Program-made: the position numbers and the translations under genes
Notes under the pieces: generated by a model
Seen by the model: only the letters and a program-made list of their open reading frames with translations
Told to the model about the DNA's origin: nothing
The model's database searches: none
DNA from: Entamoeba histolytica HM-1:IMSS
Taxonomy: Eukaryota > Evosea > Mastigamoebida > Endamoebidae
Direction of reading: 5' to 3'
DNA length: 59,479 nucleotides
Assembly (NCBI RefSeq): GCF_000208925.1
Contig: NW_001914937.1
Coordinates: 1-59,479, forward strand
Part shown: piece by piece, positions 1 through 8,971 of the stretch
How positions within the stretch are numbered: the first letter of the stretch is position 1
Layout of the letters: each line of letters starts with the position of its first letter

Positions 1-280
1 TTTGCACTTTTTTTATTTAGTTGAAATAAAATTTGCATCCTTTATTTTTTTTCTTTCTTTTCTTCTTTTATCATCTCTTTTGTTTTATTACACTTTATCT
101 TCTTTCTTTTTATATTCTCTCCTTTCTACTTTTATTCTTTCTTCATCATATTCTACTTCTTACTTTCTTTTTATTCTTTTATATCATTCATTCTCTTCTT
201 TTTCAATTATTTGCTTTTTTTCGTTATCCTTCTTAACTACCTCTTATTAACACTTGTAAAAAATGAATTTAAATCTATCT
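1..280. other. Pyrimidine-rich non-coding stretch
   Basis: This stretch is dominated by T and C on the plus strand. Its short open frames are low-complexity Phe/Leu/Ser/Tyr strings, so they are not taken as genes. Read on the minus strand it encodes Lys/Glu/Arg-rich pieces with stops, similar in flavour to the decayed LINE coding region at 53790-55190. It could therefore be an older LINE relic into which the element at 302-5018 inserted, but no specific motif proves this. Confidence 0.4.
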
Positions 281-301
281 TCATAAATAAAAAAGAAAAA
301 A
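281..301 (+). repeat. Target-site duplication, left copy
   Basis: The sequence starts TCATAAATAA and runs into an A/G tract. It nearly repeats 5019-5043, with one A/G difference and a longer A run in the right copy. The two copies lie immediately outside the 3' and 5' ends of the minus-strand LINE. Direct repeats of this length are typical of target-primed reverse transcription. Confidence 0.75.
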
Positions 302-303
302 GG

Positions 304-3300
304 TCAATTATTAGATATATCCTCAATTGGATTTTCTTCATATTGAGAGGTGATTATTTCAGTTTCTTCAATATGCTCTATTGGTGTAATAGAGTTCATT
401 TCTAGCATGCTCGCATTAGATTGTTCTTCTTCTAATGTGCTGCCAGAATTTCCTGTATAAAACATTAAGTCTTTCATATTTTTTATTATTATTGTTCGTA
501 GGATTTTGGGGAAGTGTAATTGTAATTTTAGTGTTTTTAATCTTCTTGCTGATTCTTTATGAATTAATCAATTTATTGATAATATTACAAGTATTATTTC
601 TACATATATTATTTCTCTATTGTTTCTTAATTTCTCTTATAATTCTTTGTATTTATTTATTTTGTGAATATAATTTAATTCTAAATTATTATCTTGGCAT
701 ATAGCAACATCTATAATATATCCTTTCTTTTCTTTCATATTTTGATATTATATATCTGGTCTTCTAGCATGGAATGAATTGTCACTAGATAATAAATCTT
801 TATTGTAAATTATGATCATTTCATCATTATTTATACATTTAGGAGGATTATTAAAGTCAATAGCATCAAATTCATTAAAATGTGTAATTAATAAATGTTT
901 AAATATTTGTTTACAAACATAATCATATTTTGATATTTGATTCTTCTTCATTACAGGACATCCTAACAAGATATGACTAATAGATGCAATTGTGTTAGGA
1001 CAATGTTTACAATATTTTAAAGCATCATTTTGGAGTATTTTAGATTTAATATTTCCTGTCATAGTTACTCCTTCTTGCATCTTTACTATTTGGAGGAATG
1101 CATTTCTTTTTATATTTAATGACCTCCAAGTGGCTACTGTTAATTTCTTATCATTGAAAGTGCCATTTGCACATCTTATATATTCACCACATTTCTTTTC
1201 TTTCCATTCATTTAAGTATATATCATTAAATTCATTATTTACCCATTCAAATACATTCTTTACATTGTGCTTTCTTTCATTTAATTCTATTATATTCATT
1301 AATTCATTAAAATTAATCTTCTTACCAAATGCTTTCTTCATTCTTTTAATTATTCCATTTGGATTTTCTTTTATTGCTTCTATCATTTCTCCTATTCCTG
1401 TGTTTGATCTCCACTTATATTTTAAATATATTCTTAATAATTCTTTACCACATTCATCTCTTGCTGACATTAATCCTAATCCCAATTCATTTATTTTAAC
1501 ATATAATCTACTTTTTGGGATATTTCTACTATATAATTGGAGTTGTATCAATGATTTTCTTATTTGTTTATCTATCTTCTCCAATTCTCCTACTTTATAT
1601 TTGACAATACAAAATCCATATCTTAATTTGGAGATTATATCATTATTAATCTTTCTTATTGTATTAAGGTTGCTGTATTTCATAGTGTTTAATGATGATA
1701 AAATAGAAGATATATCATTTAATATTCTTGTACAATATTTATTAATATTTACTTTATCTCCTATTTCAATACCAAGGTATTTATAATGATTGTCATTAGT
1801 TACTCTTGGTAGTTCATCTAGTTCACCATTTATTTGACTATTAATATTAGTCATTATCCCACTTTTTTCTACATTAATTTTTAATCCTATTGCATTAAAT
1901 ATTTCTTTAGTTAATTTGTGTGATTTTTCCATTTCATCGAGACTATTATTCATTATATTTAAATCATCCATATACAATATGTGATTTAACTTGACTTGTT
2001 TTTCTTCTCCATTCATTTTAATATTTAATTTGTTAATTTGTTTATCTAATTGTTTAGATAGTATGTCAATAGATAATACAAATAAAAGTGGAGATAGGCT
2101 GTCACCTTGTATTATTCCTCTTTCTACATTAATCATACCTACACTTTCTTGATTAAAATATAAATTAAGACATGTATTATTTAATATATATAATATACTA
2201 TTAATTACTGCTAGTGGGATATTAAAATAAATTAAACATTGTTTAATCCATTGATGATTAATACTATCATATGCTTTGGAGACGTCATAATATGTTTCTA
2301 CCCACTTCAATTTAGCCTTTAATAATAATTGTTGGATTATAGTGTTATATAATAATCCTTCTTTTGATGATATGTATATTTCTTATATCAAAATTGATTT
2401 AATGATAGTTGTTTTTCAATTTGATTTAACATCAGCTGGATTTCTATTTTCATTTTTAATATTGATGTATACACTTTTAACAGACAATTTAAACAAGTTA
2501 TTGGTCTGTAATTCTGTGGGTCTAGTTTATCTCATTTCTTATATATTAATATTGTTCTTCCTTGAATAAAATGAAGAGGTATTTCATTAGGATTGTTTAA
2601 CCATTCATTAAATAATTTTATTAAATACTTCTTTGGTTGTTCTAAATATTTAATCCAAAATCCTTGTATTTTATCAGTTTTATTTTATTTTCAAATTATC
2701 AATGTATTTAATAGCACACTCTAGTTCATTGGGAGTGATTATTGATATTCTATTATTAATTCTATTTTCTATTAATATTTCATATAAATTAATATTCAGG
2801 AAATCTATATTGGTGTTAGTTTCATAGATTCATTTCCAGAAATTAATAGTGGAGATATTATCTGGATATTCATCCTCTTTAGATTTATTTAGATGTTGCC
2901 TTTTTCCATATTTCATCATTTTATATTTCAATCTTATTCTTTTCCAATTATTCTTTCTTGCTTCTATTTCTATTATTTTCATCATTCGGAGGTATTTATA
3001 ATAGTTTATTTGTTCTATTGTTTTTATTTTAATATGATATATATCATATTTCTCAATATGTAATATTCTTTTTAATTTCATATATTGTTTATTATGGAGT
3101 AAATCTCTTATTCTACATATTTTTGTTTGTATTATTCTTTCTATACTTCTCTTTCCACTTCTTTCTTGTTTATTTTTATTAATTATGTTAATAGTGGAAG
3201 CTACAGATTTAATATAATGATAATAATCATCTAATGTATTGATTAATATTTCATTTTTATTAATAATATTGATTATTTGATGTACTTTCTTCTTATTGTA

Positions 3301-3399
3301 ATAATAATTAATAAATTGTATATCTTCATGTTCTTTCATTTCTTCTTCTTTAAATATTTTCATTACCTCCTCTTCTTCTATTTCTTCTTTCTTGTTCAT
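304..3399 (-). pseudogene. LINE ORF2: reverse transcriptase plus RLE endonuclease, broken
   Basis: ORF2 starts at 3399 with a Lys/Glu-rich N-terminal part open to 2830. A stretch with stops and shifts (about 2830-2310) follows, still encoding RT-like sequence such as DPQNYRPITCLN. An open frame then runs 2310-748. That frame holds the RT palm motifs, including LYMDDLN, and a Cys/His cluster (CKHC...SHILLGC) of the RLE domain. The endonuclease signature PD-X14-D is present, but a TAA replaces the second residue after PD near 748. Beyond it the frame continues as IIDVAICQD and after further breaks ends in a Glu-rich tail with a TGA at 306-304. The RT-EN half may be recently decayed. Translation of a functional protein is unlikely. 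Confidence 0.88.
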
Positions 3400-3411
3400 T
3401 TTGGTTATTAT

Positions 3412-5008
3412 TTATTTTAATTCATTATCTTTCCATTGGTGCTTTATTATTTCTTCTTCCATTATTCTATTTATTTCTCTTTTAATTTCATTCTTTATTT
3501 TAAATGTCTTCTTTATTATTTCTTTATATTCATTAATATCATTTACTTTAATTCCAAATTCTTGTATTAATCTTTCTATTATTTCTTCTTTAAGTTGACC
3601 TCTTAATTTTCTTTCAAACATTTTTAAAGCAAAACATTTATAAAGTGTTAAAATTTCTTCTTTTCTATCTGTTTGCTTCCCCCGTTTTTTTGCTTGTCTA
3701 ATTCTAATGTGGTGATCTTCTTATGCTGAATATCCATTTCTTCAATGGATTTCTGCGTTAACTTTCTTTTTTTTTTGGAAGATCATCTTCACTTGATGAT
3801 ATTTCATCAACTACTACCACATTGGGGTGAGGTCATTTACTATTTGTGTTTCTGATGAGTCTGTTATATTGTAAGTTACCTCATCTTTCTTTTTTTCTTC
3901 CTGTGTATTTTTATTTTCTAATTTAGATAATGTATCTTTCAGGAAGAGTAGTTGTTGTGTTAAATTGTTTACTTCAGACCTTTTTCTTTCAGATTCAGCA
4001 TGGAATTTGAATATTTTTATCACACTCGTGGTTTTTTTGTGCTTATCTCATTCTCATGCTTCTTCTTTAATGCCATAATATCCTTAGTTAGTTTTTTTAT
4101 GGTTTATTCTTTTATTTGTATTTCCTTTTTCATTTCTTCTTTCTCTTTCATATCCTCCTCCACTTTCTTTTCTATTTCTTCTACTCTTTTTTTTTCTTTT
4201 TACTGTTTTCTTCTTCCTTTTCTACCAGCCTCTTCTTCTCTCCTTTAGTGATCTTCTTCTCCTCAGCAAGCCTCTTCTCCTCTTCTTCTAGCCTCTTCTT
4301 CTCCTCAGCAAGCCTAGCTTCTACTCTCGTAGAATCTTTGTCATCGTCTTCTTCACTTTCAATACTCATTACATAGTTATTGTATATTCTATTATCTTTA
4401 ATCTCATTTGGGTTGTATTGATTATTGTCTTCAATCCTTCGTATTAATAGTTTCTTCTTCCATTCTGTTTGTTTTTGTTTTGTTTTTTCTCGTGCAAGAA
4501 AATACCATCTTCTCCATATTGTTGGTGATGTATATTCTTTAATCTTGGTATTTTTAATTTCTTCTACTTCTTGTGGTGTAAGTATTTTAATTTCTTCTTC
4601 AAAGAGTTTTTTCCATTATTCTTGGTTTTGTATTTTAATCATTTCTTTTCTTTGATTTCTATTTTGTTTCTTATTTTGATATTGTTTGTACCTTCTTTGT
4701 GTGTTATTATGGTATTTATTTCTATTATATTGATATTGTTTATTTCTATTGAAGTTATTATTAAAGTGTTTATGACGATGATTATGATTGAAGTGATGAG
4801 TGAAACGATTTGTATCATCTATGTTGTGATATTTATGGTAATAATTATTATTGTAATGATTAGTGTGAATATTCATGTATCTCTGTCCATACAGATAATA
4901 CCTATTTTCACTCATTCTTCTGTCATTTATATTTCTTGGTTGATGTGAATTTCTTCTTTTTTGGTTATTTGTTTTTTTATATTTTTTGTGGTGTCTCCTG
5001 TAATGCAT
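3412..5008 (-). pseudogene. LINE ORF1 (nucleic-acid-binding, coiled coil), broken
   Basis: Reading from 5008, the first 130 codons encode a very basic His/Asn/Tyr/Arg-rich segment starting MHYRRHHKKYKK, consistent with a nucleic-acid-binding tail. Further on, 4369-4181 encodes a highly charged heptad-like segment with repeated EEKKRLEEE units, which suggests a coiled coil. Open fragments follow at 4023-3814 and 3621-3412. The last stop lies 12 nt before the ORF2 start, so the two ORFs are almost abutting. Several frame breaks separate the fragments. Assignment to ORF1 rests on position, composition and the coiled coil, not on a recognised catalytic motif. Confidence 0.75.
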
Positions 5009-5018
5009 CTTTTTTTTT

Positions 5019-5043
5019 TCATAAATAAAGAAGAAAAAAAAAG
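5019..5043 (+). repeat. Target-site duplication, right copy
   Basis: This is the right-hand partner of 281-301: TCATAAATAA followed by an A/G-rich run. It sits directly outside the LINE 5' end. One substitution and extra A residues separate it from the left copy, which suggests some age since insertion. Confidence 0.75.
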
Positions 5044-5080
5044 AATAATAAAAAAGAATTTGATCAAAAAATTGAATTAC

Positions 5081-6517
5081 TTATTTTGGGAAGTAATAAG
5101 ATGATTTATCATGGAAATAAATTTGAGGATATAACTTATTCTCTTTAACAATAGTGTAAATTTGTTCTGGAATTGGATATTCAACTTCATCTTCTTTATC
5201 CTCTGGATTAGGGAATGAAATGTTAACAGCATCACATTTTGATGTATTAACAGTAGTATTACCATCAAGAGCTTTTTCAGACAAATGAACATTAACTGAT
5301 TGTGATTTATCAATGTTGACAGTTGGTGTTAATTCAATAACTCTAATATCAATTGAGTTACAATTAATAACTTCAACATATGAAACAATGGTATCACAAA
5401 TTAAAGTAAGTTTCTTACATCCATCAACTGAAATACAATTGATCTTTCCATTAACTTTAACTGCTGAATTTTCACATTTGAATATATAAATAGAGTCTTG
5501 GAAAGTACCATCAATTTCAATATTCTTATTGCCATTATGATATGAAATATCCCATTTATTAAGATTCTTTTCAATCTTTGGTGGTTTTTGAACTACTGAT
5601 TTAGCTGTTGCTGGTTTTGGTGTGTTAGTGGTAACTTTCTTTGGTTCAAGTGGAACTTTATCCTCTGGTTTCATATTCTTAGTTTTCATATCAGCAGTAA
5701 CATGTTTAAGTCCTCCAGAAATAGCTGTTCCTTTATTTAATTCAGCAAATAAACCAGCTGGATTTGGTTGTTGTTGTTTAACAACAGGTTTAGGTTCTTC
5801 TTTTGGTGTTTCAACTTTTGGTGCAACAGGAGCAGCTTGTGCAGAAGCAACACCTCCTTTTGGATTCCAAGTAAGTCCAGTAGTATGATATTGTTTAATA
5901 TAAACAACCATTTCTTTTAAGAATTTAATGAAATTAAGTGCCCAATCATATTTATTTTGTTCTTTTCCTTTAGTAGCAACAAGGACTTTATTAGTATAAA
6001 ATTCTGATCCTGGAATAAGATCTGCAACATATGGTGCTGGTGTTTTTTCAACACAAATCCATCCAAATACTGGAACAGCTTCTCCAATAGCACTAAGATA
6101 ATTAATATATGGACTCTTGAAATTTTTATCTTTATATTCTCCAACAGCCATCATCTTCTCAGAAATTGGTTGAATCATTTTTTGGAACTCTTCTTGTGTT
6201 GGTTTTTGTGATTTTGCTGCAACTTCAATTAATCCTGACACTTGTTCTGCAACATTAAGGAAGTCATTCATACATTTCCCAAGAATTTCATCAAATCCTT
6301 GTGCAGCTTCAACTTGTGGTTTAAGATATTCTTCAATAAGTTCTTTAAATGCTTGAACTGCCTTTGGAACATCACCACATTCACATGTTGAATTACTTGT
6401 AGATGATTTAGTACTATTAGTAGTATTTCCTTCTAATTTTTCTAATCTTGCTGTTACTGTTTCAAGTCTATTCATGACTTGAGCAAGAAGAGTTTTTAAT
6501 TCTGCTTCAGTTGACAT
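5081..6517 (-). CDS. Adenylyl cyclase-associated protein (CAP/Srv2), actin monomer recycling
   Basis: 478 aa, the usual length for CAP. Residues 1-40 form the N-terminal oligomerisation helix (MSTEAELKTLLAQVMNRLE). A Thr/Ser/Asn linker follows, then a helical folded domain (about 60-220) containing KNFKSPYINYLSAIGEAVP and a PYVADLIPGSEFYTNKVL stretch typical of CAP. Next come a Pro-rich region (about 235-320) and a C-terminal beta-helical CARP domain (about 325-478) with the repeated WDISYHNGNKNIEIDG type strands. CAP binds G-actin and cofilin-actin and promotes nucleotide exchange in the cytosol. The start Met is the first in frame. The gene ends about 40 nt from the LINE insertion, so its 3' flank was probably the insertion target. 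Confidence 0.93.
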   Translation of the reverse strand: MSTEAELKTLLAQVMNRLETVTARLEKLEGNTTNSTKSSTSNSTCECGDVPKAVQAFKELIEEYLKPQVEAAQGFDEILGKCMNDFLNVAEQVSGLIEVAAKSQKPTQEEFQKMIQPISEKMMAVGEYKDKNFKSPYINYLSAIGEAVPVFGWICVEKTPAPYVADLIPGSEFYTNKVLVATKGKEQNKYDWALNFIKFLKEMVVYIKQYHTTGLTWNPKGGVASAQAAPVAPKVETPKEEPKPVVKQQQPNPAGLFAELNKGTAISGGLKHVTADMKTKNMKPEDKVPLEPKKVTTNTPKPATAKSVVQKPPKIEKNLNKWDISYHNGNKNIEIDGTFQDSIYIFKCENSAVKVNGKINCISVDGCKKLTLICDTIVSYVEVINCNSIDIRVIELTPTVNIDKSQSVNVHLSEKALDGNTTVNTSKCDAVNISFPNPEDKEDEVEYPIPEQIYTIVKENKLYPQIYFHDKSSYYFPK

Positions 6518-6749
6518 AAGACTATTTTACTATTTTTTAATTCAAGTTCCTTTTTGAACTTCTTTTTGATTTTTTAGTTTGACGTTCATATTTTTAGTTT
6601 TCTTTTTATTCTTTTAACTTTCTTCTAATTTTATTTGTTAATTCAATTAACTCTTTTTTCTCTCTTTTTATTCTTTTCTTTTCAAATTTAAAAAAAAAAT
6701 TTTATTTAATTTTCTTTTTTTTTAACAATGTTTTAACAATGAAAATCAT

Positions 6750-7919
6750 TTAAAGCTCTTCTTTGTTTTCTTCTTTCTTAATTTCTTCTTTAGTCTCTTC
6801 TTCTTTTTGTTTTTCTGCTTCTTTTTTAGCTTCTTCTTCTTTTTGTTTTTCTGCTTCTTTTATTTCGTCTCTCATTTTCTTTTCAGCTGCATTTCTTTCT
6901 AAAATAACTTTAGCTTCTTTTTCTGCTTCTTCAATATCATCGGTAATTAAAATATCATCATAAATAGTTCCTGCTTTAACTTGCCAAACATCAATTCCAA
7001 TATAAGCAAATGAATCATATTTATACAATTCTGGGTCATAAACATAGTCTGGATTTGCAATTTGTGGATGTACCCATTCTCCTTTATATGCTGGATTAGG
7101 AATTCTCTTAGGCTTCCATTCTCCTTTATATTCTGGATTTTCAATTGTTGGTGCTTCCCATTCTCCATCATCTTCATCATTCCATTCTTCTGGTTTCTTA
7201 GCATTTGGATCAACAATAGTTTTAGGAATATCATCCCATCCTTCTGGTTTCTTATCATTTGGATCATCAATTTCCTTTTCATCAACCCAATCAGCTGGTT
7301 TTGAGACATTTGGATCATCAATTTCTTTTGGTGCTAACATATCCCAATCTTCATCAAACTTTCCTTCTTGTTTTTCTACTCCATCAATTTTAACTACATA
7401 GGTATTATTTGGTCTAATAATTAATGTGTATAAATGTGAAATATCATCTGATTCACATTTAATTTCTTTTCTAATTAAATTATTCTTTCCTTTATAATTC
7501 ATAATAACATGTGTTCTTTTTGATCCTCCACATACATCTGGTCCAAACATAATATTATATTCAGATTCAGGTGTAAATTTCTCTTCACTTTCAATTGATT
7601 TCTTTGGAAGTAATTTAATATATCCTCCTCCACAATCAATTCCTTGTTCAAATTTAAGATTGTATTGAACAATCAAATTTTTATCTTTATTACTAAACTC
7701 TTCATCAAGTTTAGCTGCTGCAATATAAAATTTGTTGTCTTCTGATGTTTGAAGTCCTTTATTATTAGCATCTCCATACCATTTCCCACTTACTATTTTA
7801 AATGGTCCTAATGCCTTTCCTGAAGATGTTGAATCGATCCATTTGTCTCGATTCTCAAATGTTTCATGGAAATAAACCTTAGCACTGCTTAGTGCAATGA
7901 GAAGGAAAAGAGTAAACAT
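6750..7919 (-). CDS. Calreticulin, ER calcium-binding lectin chaperone
   Basis: 389 aa. A short signal peptide (MFTLFLLIALSSAK) is followed by the globular lectin domain with FHETFENRDKWIDS, CGGGYIKLLP and MFGPDVCGGSKRTHVI, including the conserved cysteines. The P-domain has three type-1 repeats (IDDPNVSKPADW, IDDPNDKKPEGWDD, IVDPNAKKPEEW) and three type-2 repeats (GEWEAPTIENPEY and relatives). The C domain is Glu/Lys-rich with two EAEKQKEEE units and ends in KEEL instead of KDEL. There is no transmembrane segment, so this is calreticulin and not calnexin. It is expected in the ER lumen and, in Entamoeba, also on the surface. The C-terminal acidic tail is unusually Lys-rich, which would lower calcium capacity (inference). 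Confidence 0.95.
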   Translation of the reverse strand: MFTLFLLIALSSAKVYFHETFENRDKWIDSTSSGKALGPFKIVSGKWYGDANNKGLQTSEDNKFYIAAAKLDEEFSNKDKNLIVQYNLKFEQGIDCGGGYIKLLPKKSIESEEKFTPESEYNIMFGPDVCGGSKRTHVIMNYKGKNNLIRKEIKCESDDISHLYTLIIRPNNTYVVKIDGVEKQEGKFDEDWDMLAPKEIDDPNVSKPADWVDEKEIDDPNDKKPEGWDDIPKTIVDPNAKKPEEWNDEDDGEWEAPTIENPEYKGEWKPKRIPNPAYKGEWVHPQIANPDYVYDPELYKYDSFAYIGIDVWQVKAGTIYDDILITDDIEEAEKEAKVILERNAAEKKMRDEIKEAEKQKEEEAKKEAEKQKEEETKEEIKKEENKEEL

Positions 7920-8971
7920 GTTTTATGTTTTTATTTCTTGTAGTTCTTTTTATTGTTTCGCCACGTAACAATTGTGTGGCACCTTTTGAGCATATTTCTT
8001 ATTTCTACTTTATTTCTTTACTTATTTTATTGTTGACTTTGGTCTCAAGACATATACCGTCAATTGGTCATTCTTTAGATAATTACTCATTGTTATAGAA
8101 TAACGATATTGTCATAAATTTTATTAGGAGAAAAAAGTGATAAAAGATAAGTTCTGACTATTTCAAAATTCAAAAAATATCAAATTTTTTAGTCCTTTTT
8201 TATTTCTTTTGATTTATTATTTAACTTTGAATGTTTTAAAATGTTATATATATCATATTAATATCGTGACAAAATAAAAATATTTTTTAAATTGTTTATT
8301 CTTTTAAGATTGAAACTAAATGAAATTTCATTGTTTTTCATTTCTTTTAAAATTACTTGAAATTAATTCATTTATTCTCAATAAAAAAAAATAACAAAAT
8401 AAATTCTTTTGTTAAATAACACAATTTCATATAATTTTACTTAATATTCCATCTAGTTTATTAATACGTATATGTTTGACTTTATTAATTAGAGAAAGAA
8501 GAAATAGTGTGTTTTGATAGCTACTTTATTATTTTCATAACAAATTTGTCTTGAAAGAAATAAAAATCAATATCCATAAATTTGTTTAAACTCTCTATAT
8601 AAAATTTCTCACTTTCATATAACAACTCTTATTCGATAATTCAATAATTATTTGTTTTTATACTTTTTAATGTATTATGAAACTATTTCAAACTAACATA
8701 AACACTTTTATTGAAAAACAATAAACTTATTTTTAAATATTAAAATTAAATAAAATTATTGAAAAACAATAAAACAATAATAAAAAGAAAAAGTGATATA
8801 AAAAACTGTTTTTTTTTTTAAATCTATTATTTTTAAATATTGAAAGAAACAAAAAGTATAAAGTAAAGAATATGACTCTCACTTTTTACATAACTTAATG
8901 ATGGAATATTATATATTATTTTTGAAGAAAATTTTAAAAGATTTAATTGAAAATAGAAATAACAAATTTAA
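7920..8971. other. Intergenic region, no gene seen
   Basis: About 1 kb of AT-rich DNA between the calreticulin start and the CPSF73 stop. All frames are closed by frequent stops, and no transposon protein motif or strong tandem repeat was found. The left part must hold the calreticulin promoter. Confidence 0.6.

Larger units (their letters stand above)
302..5018 (-). mobile_element. Near-full-length non-LTR retrotransposon (EhLINE type)
   Basis: About 4.7 kb between direct repeats at 281-301 and 5019-5043. On the minus strand it carries an ORF1 region (5008 to 3412) and an ORF2 region (3399 to 304) with reverse transcriptase and a restriction-enzyme-like endonuclease (RLE) at the C terminus. 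This is the layout known for Entamoeba LINEs of the R4 group. The element is extremely compact: ORF1 begins about 10 nt inside the 5' end, and the conceptual ORF2 stop (306-304) lies 2 nt from the 3' direct repeat. Stops and frame breaks in both ORFs show that it is not autonomous, although one 520-codon RT-EN frame is still open. Confidence 0.9.

Noticed and set aside
992..1786. 264-codon open frame on the plus strand and other plus-strand frames over the LINE
   Set aside because: Antisense shadow of the RT-endonuclease frame; hydrophobic composition arises from the complement of Lys/Asn/Glu-rich coding sequence.
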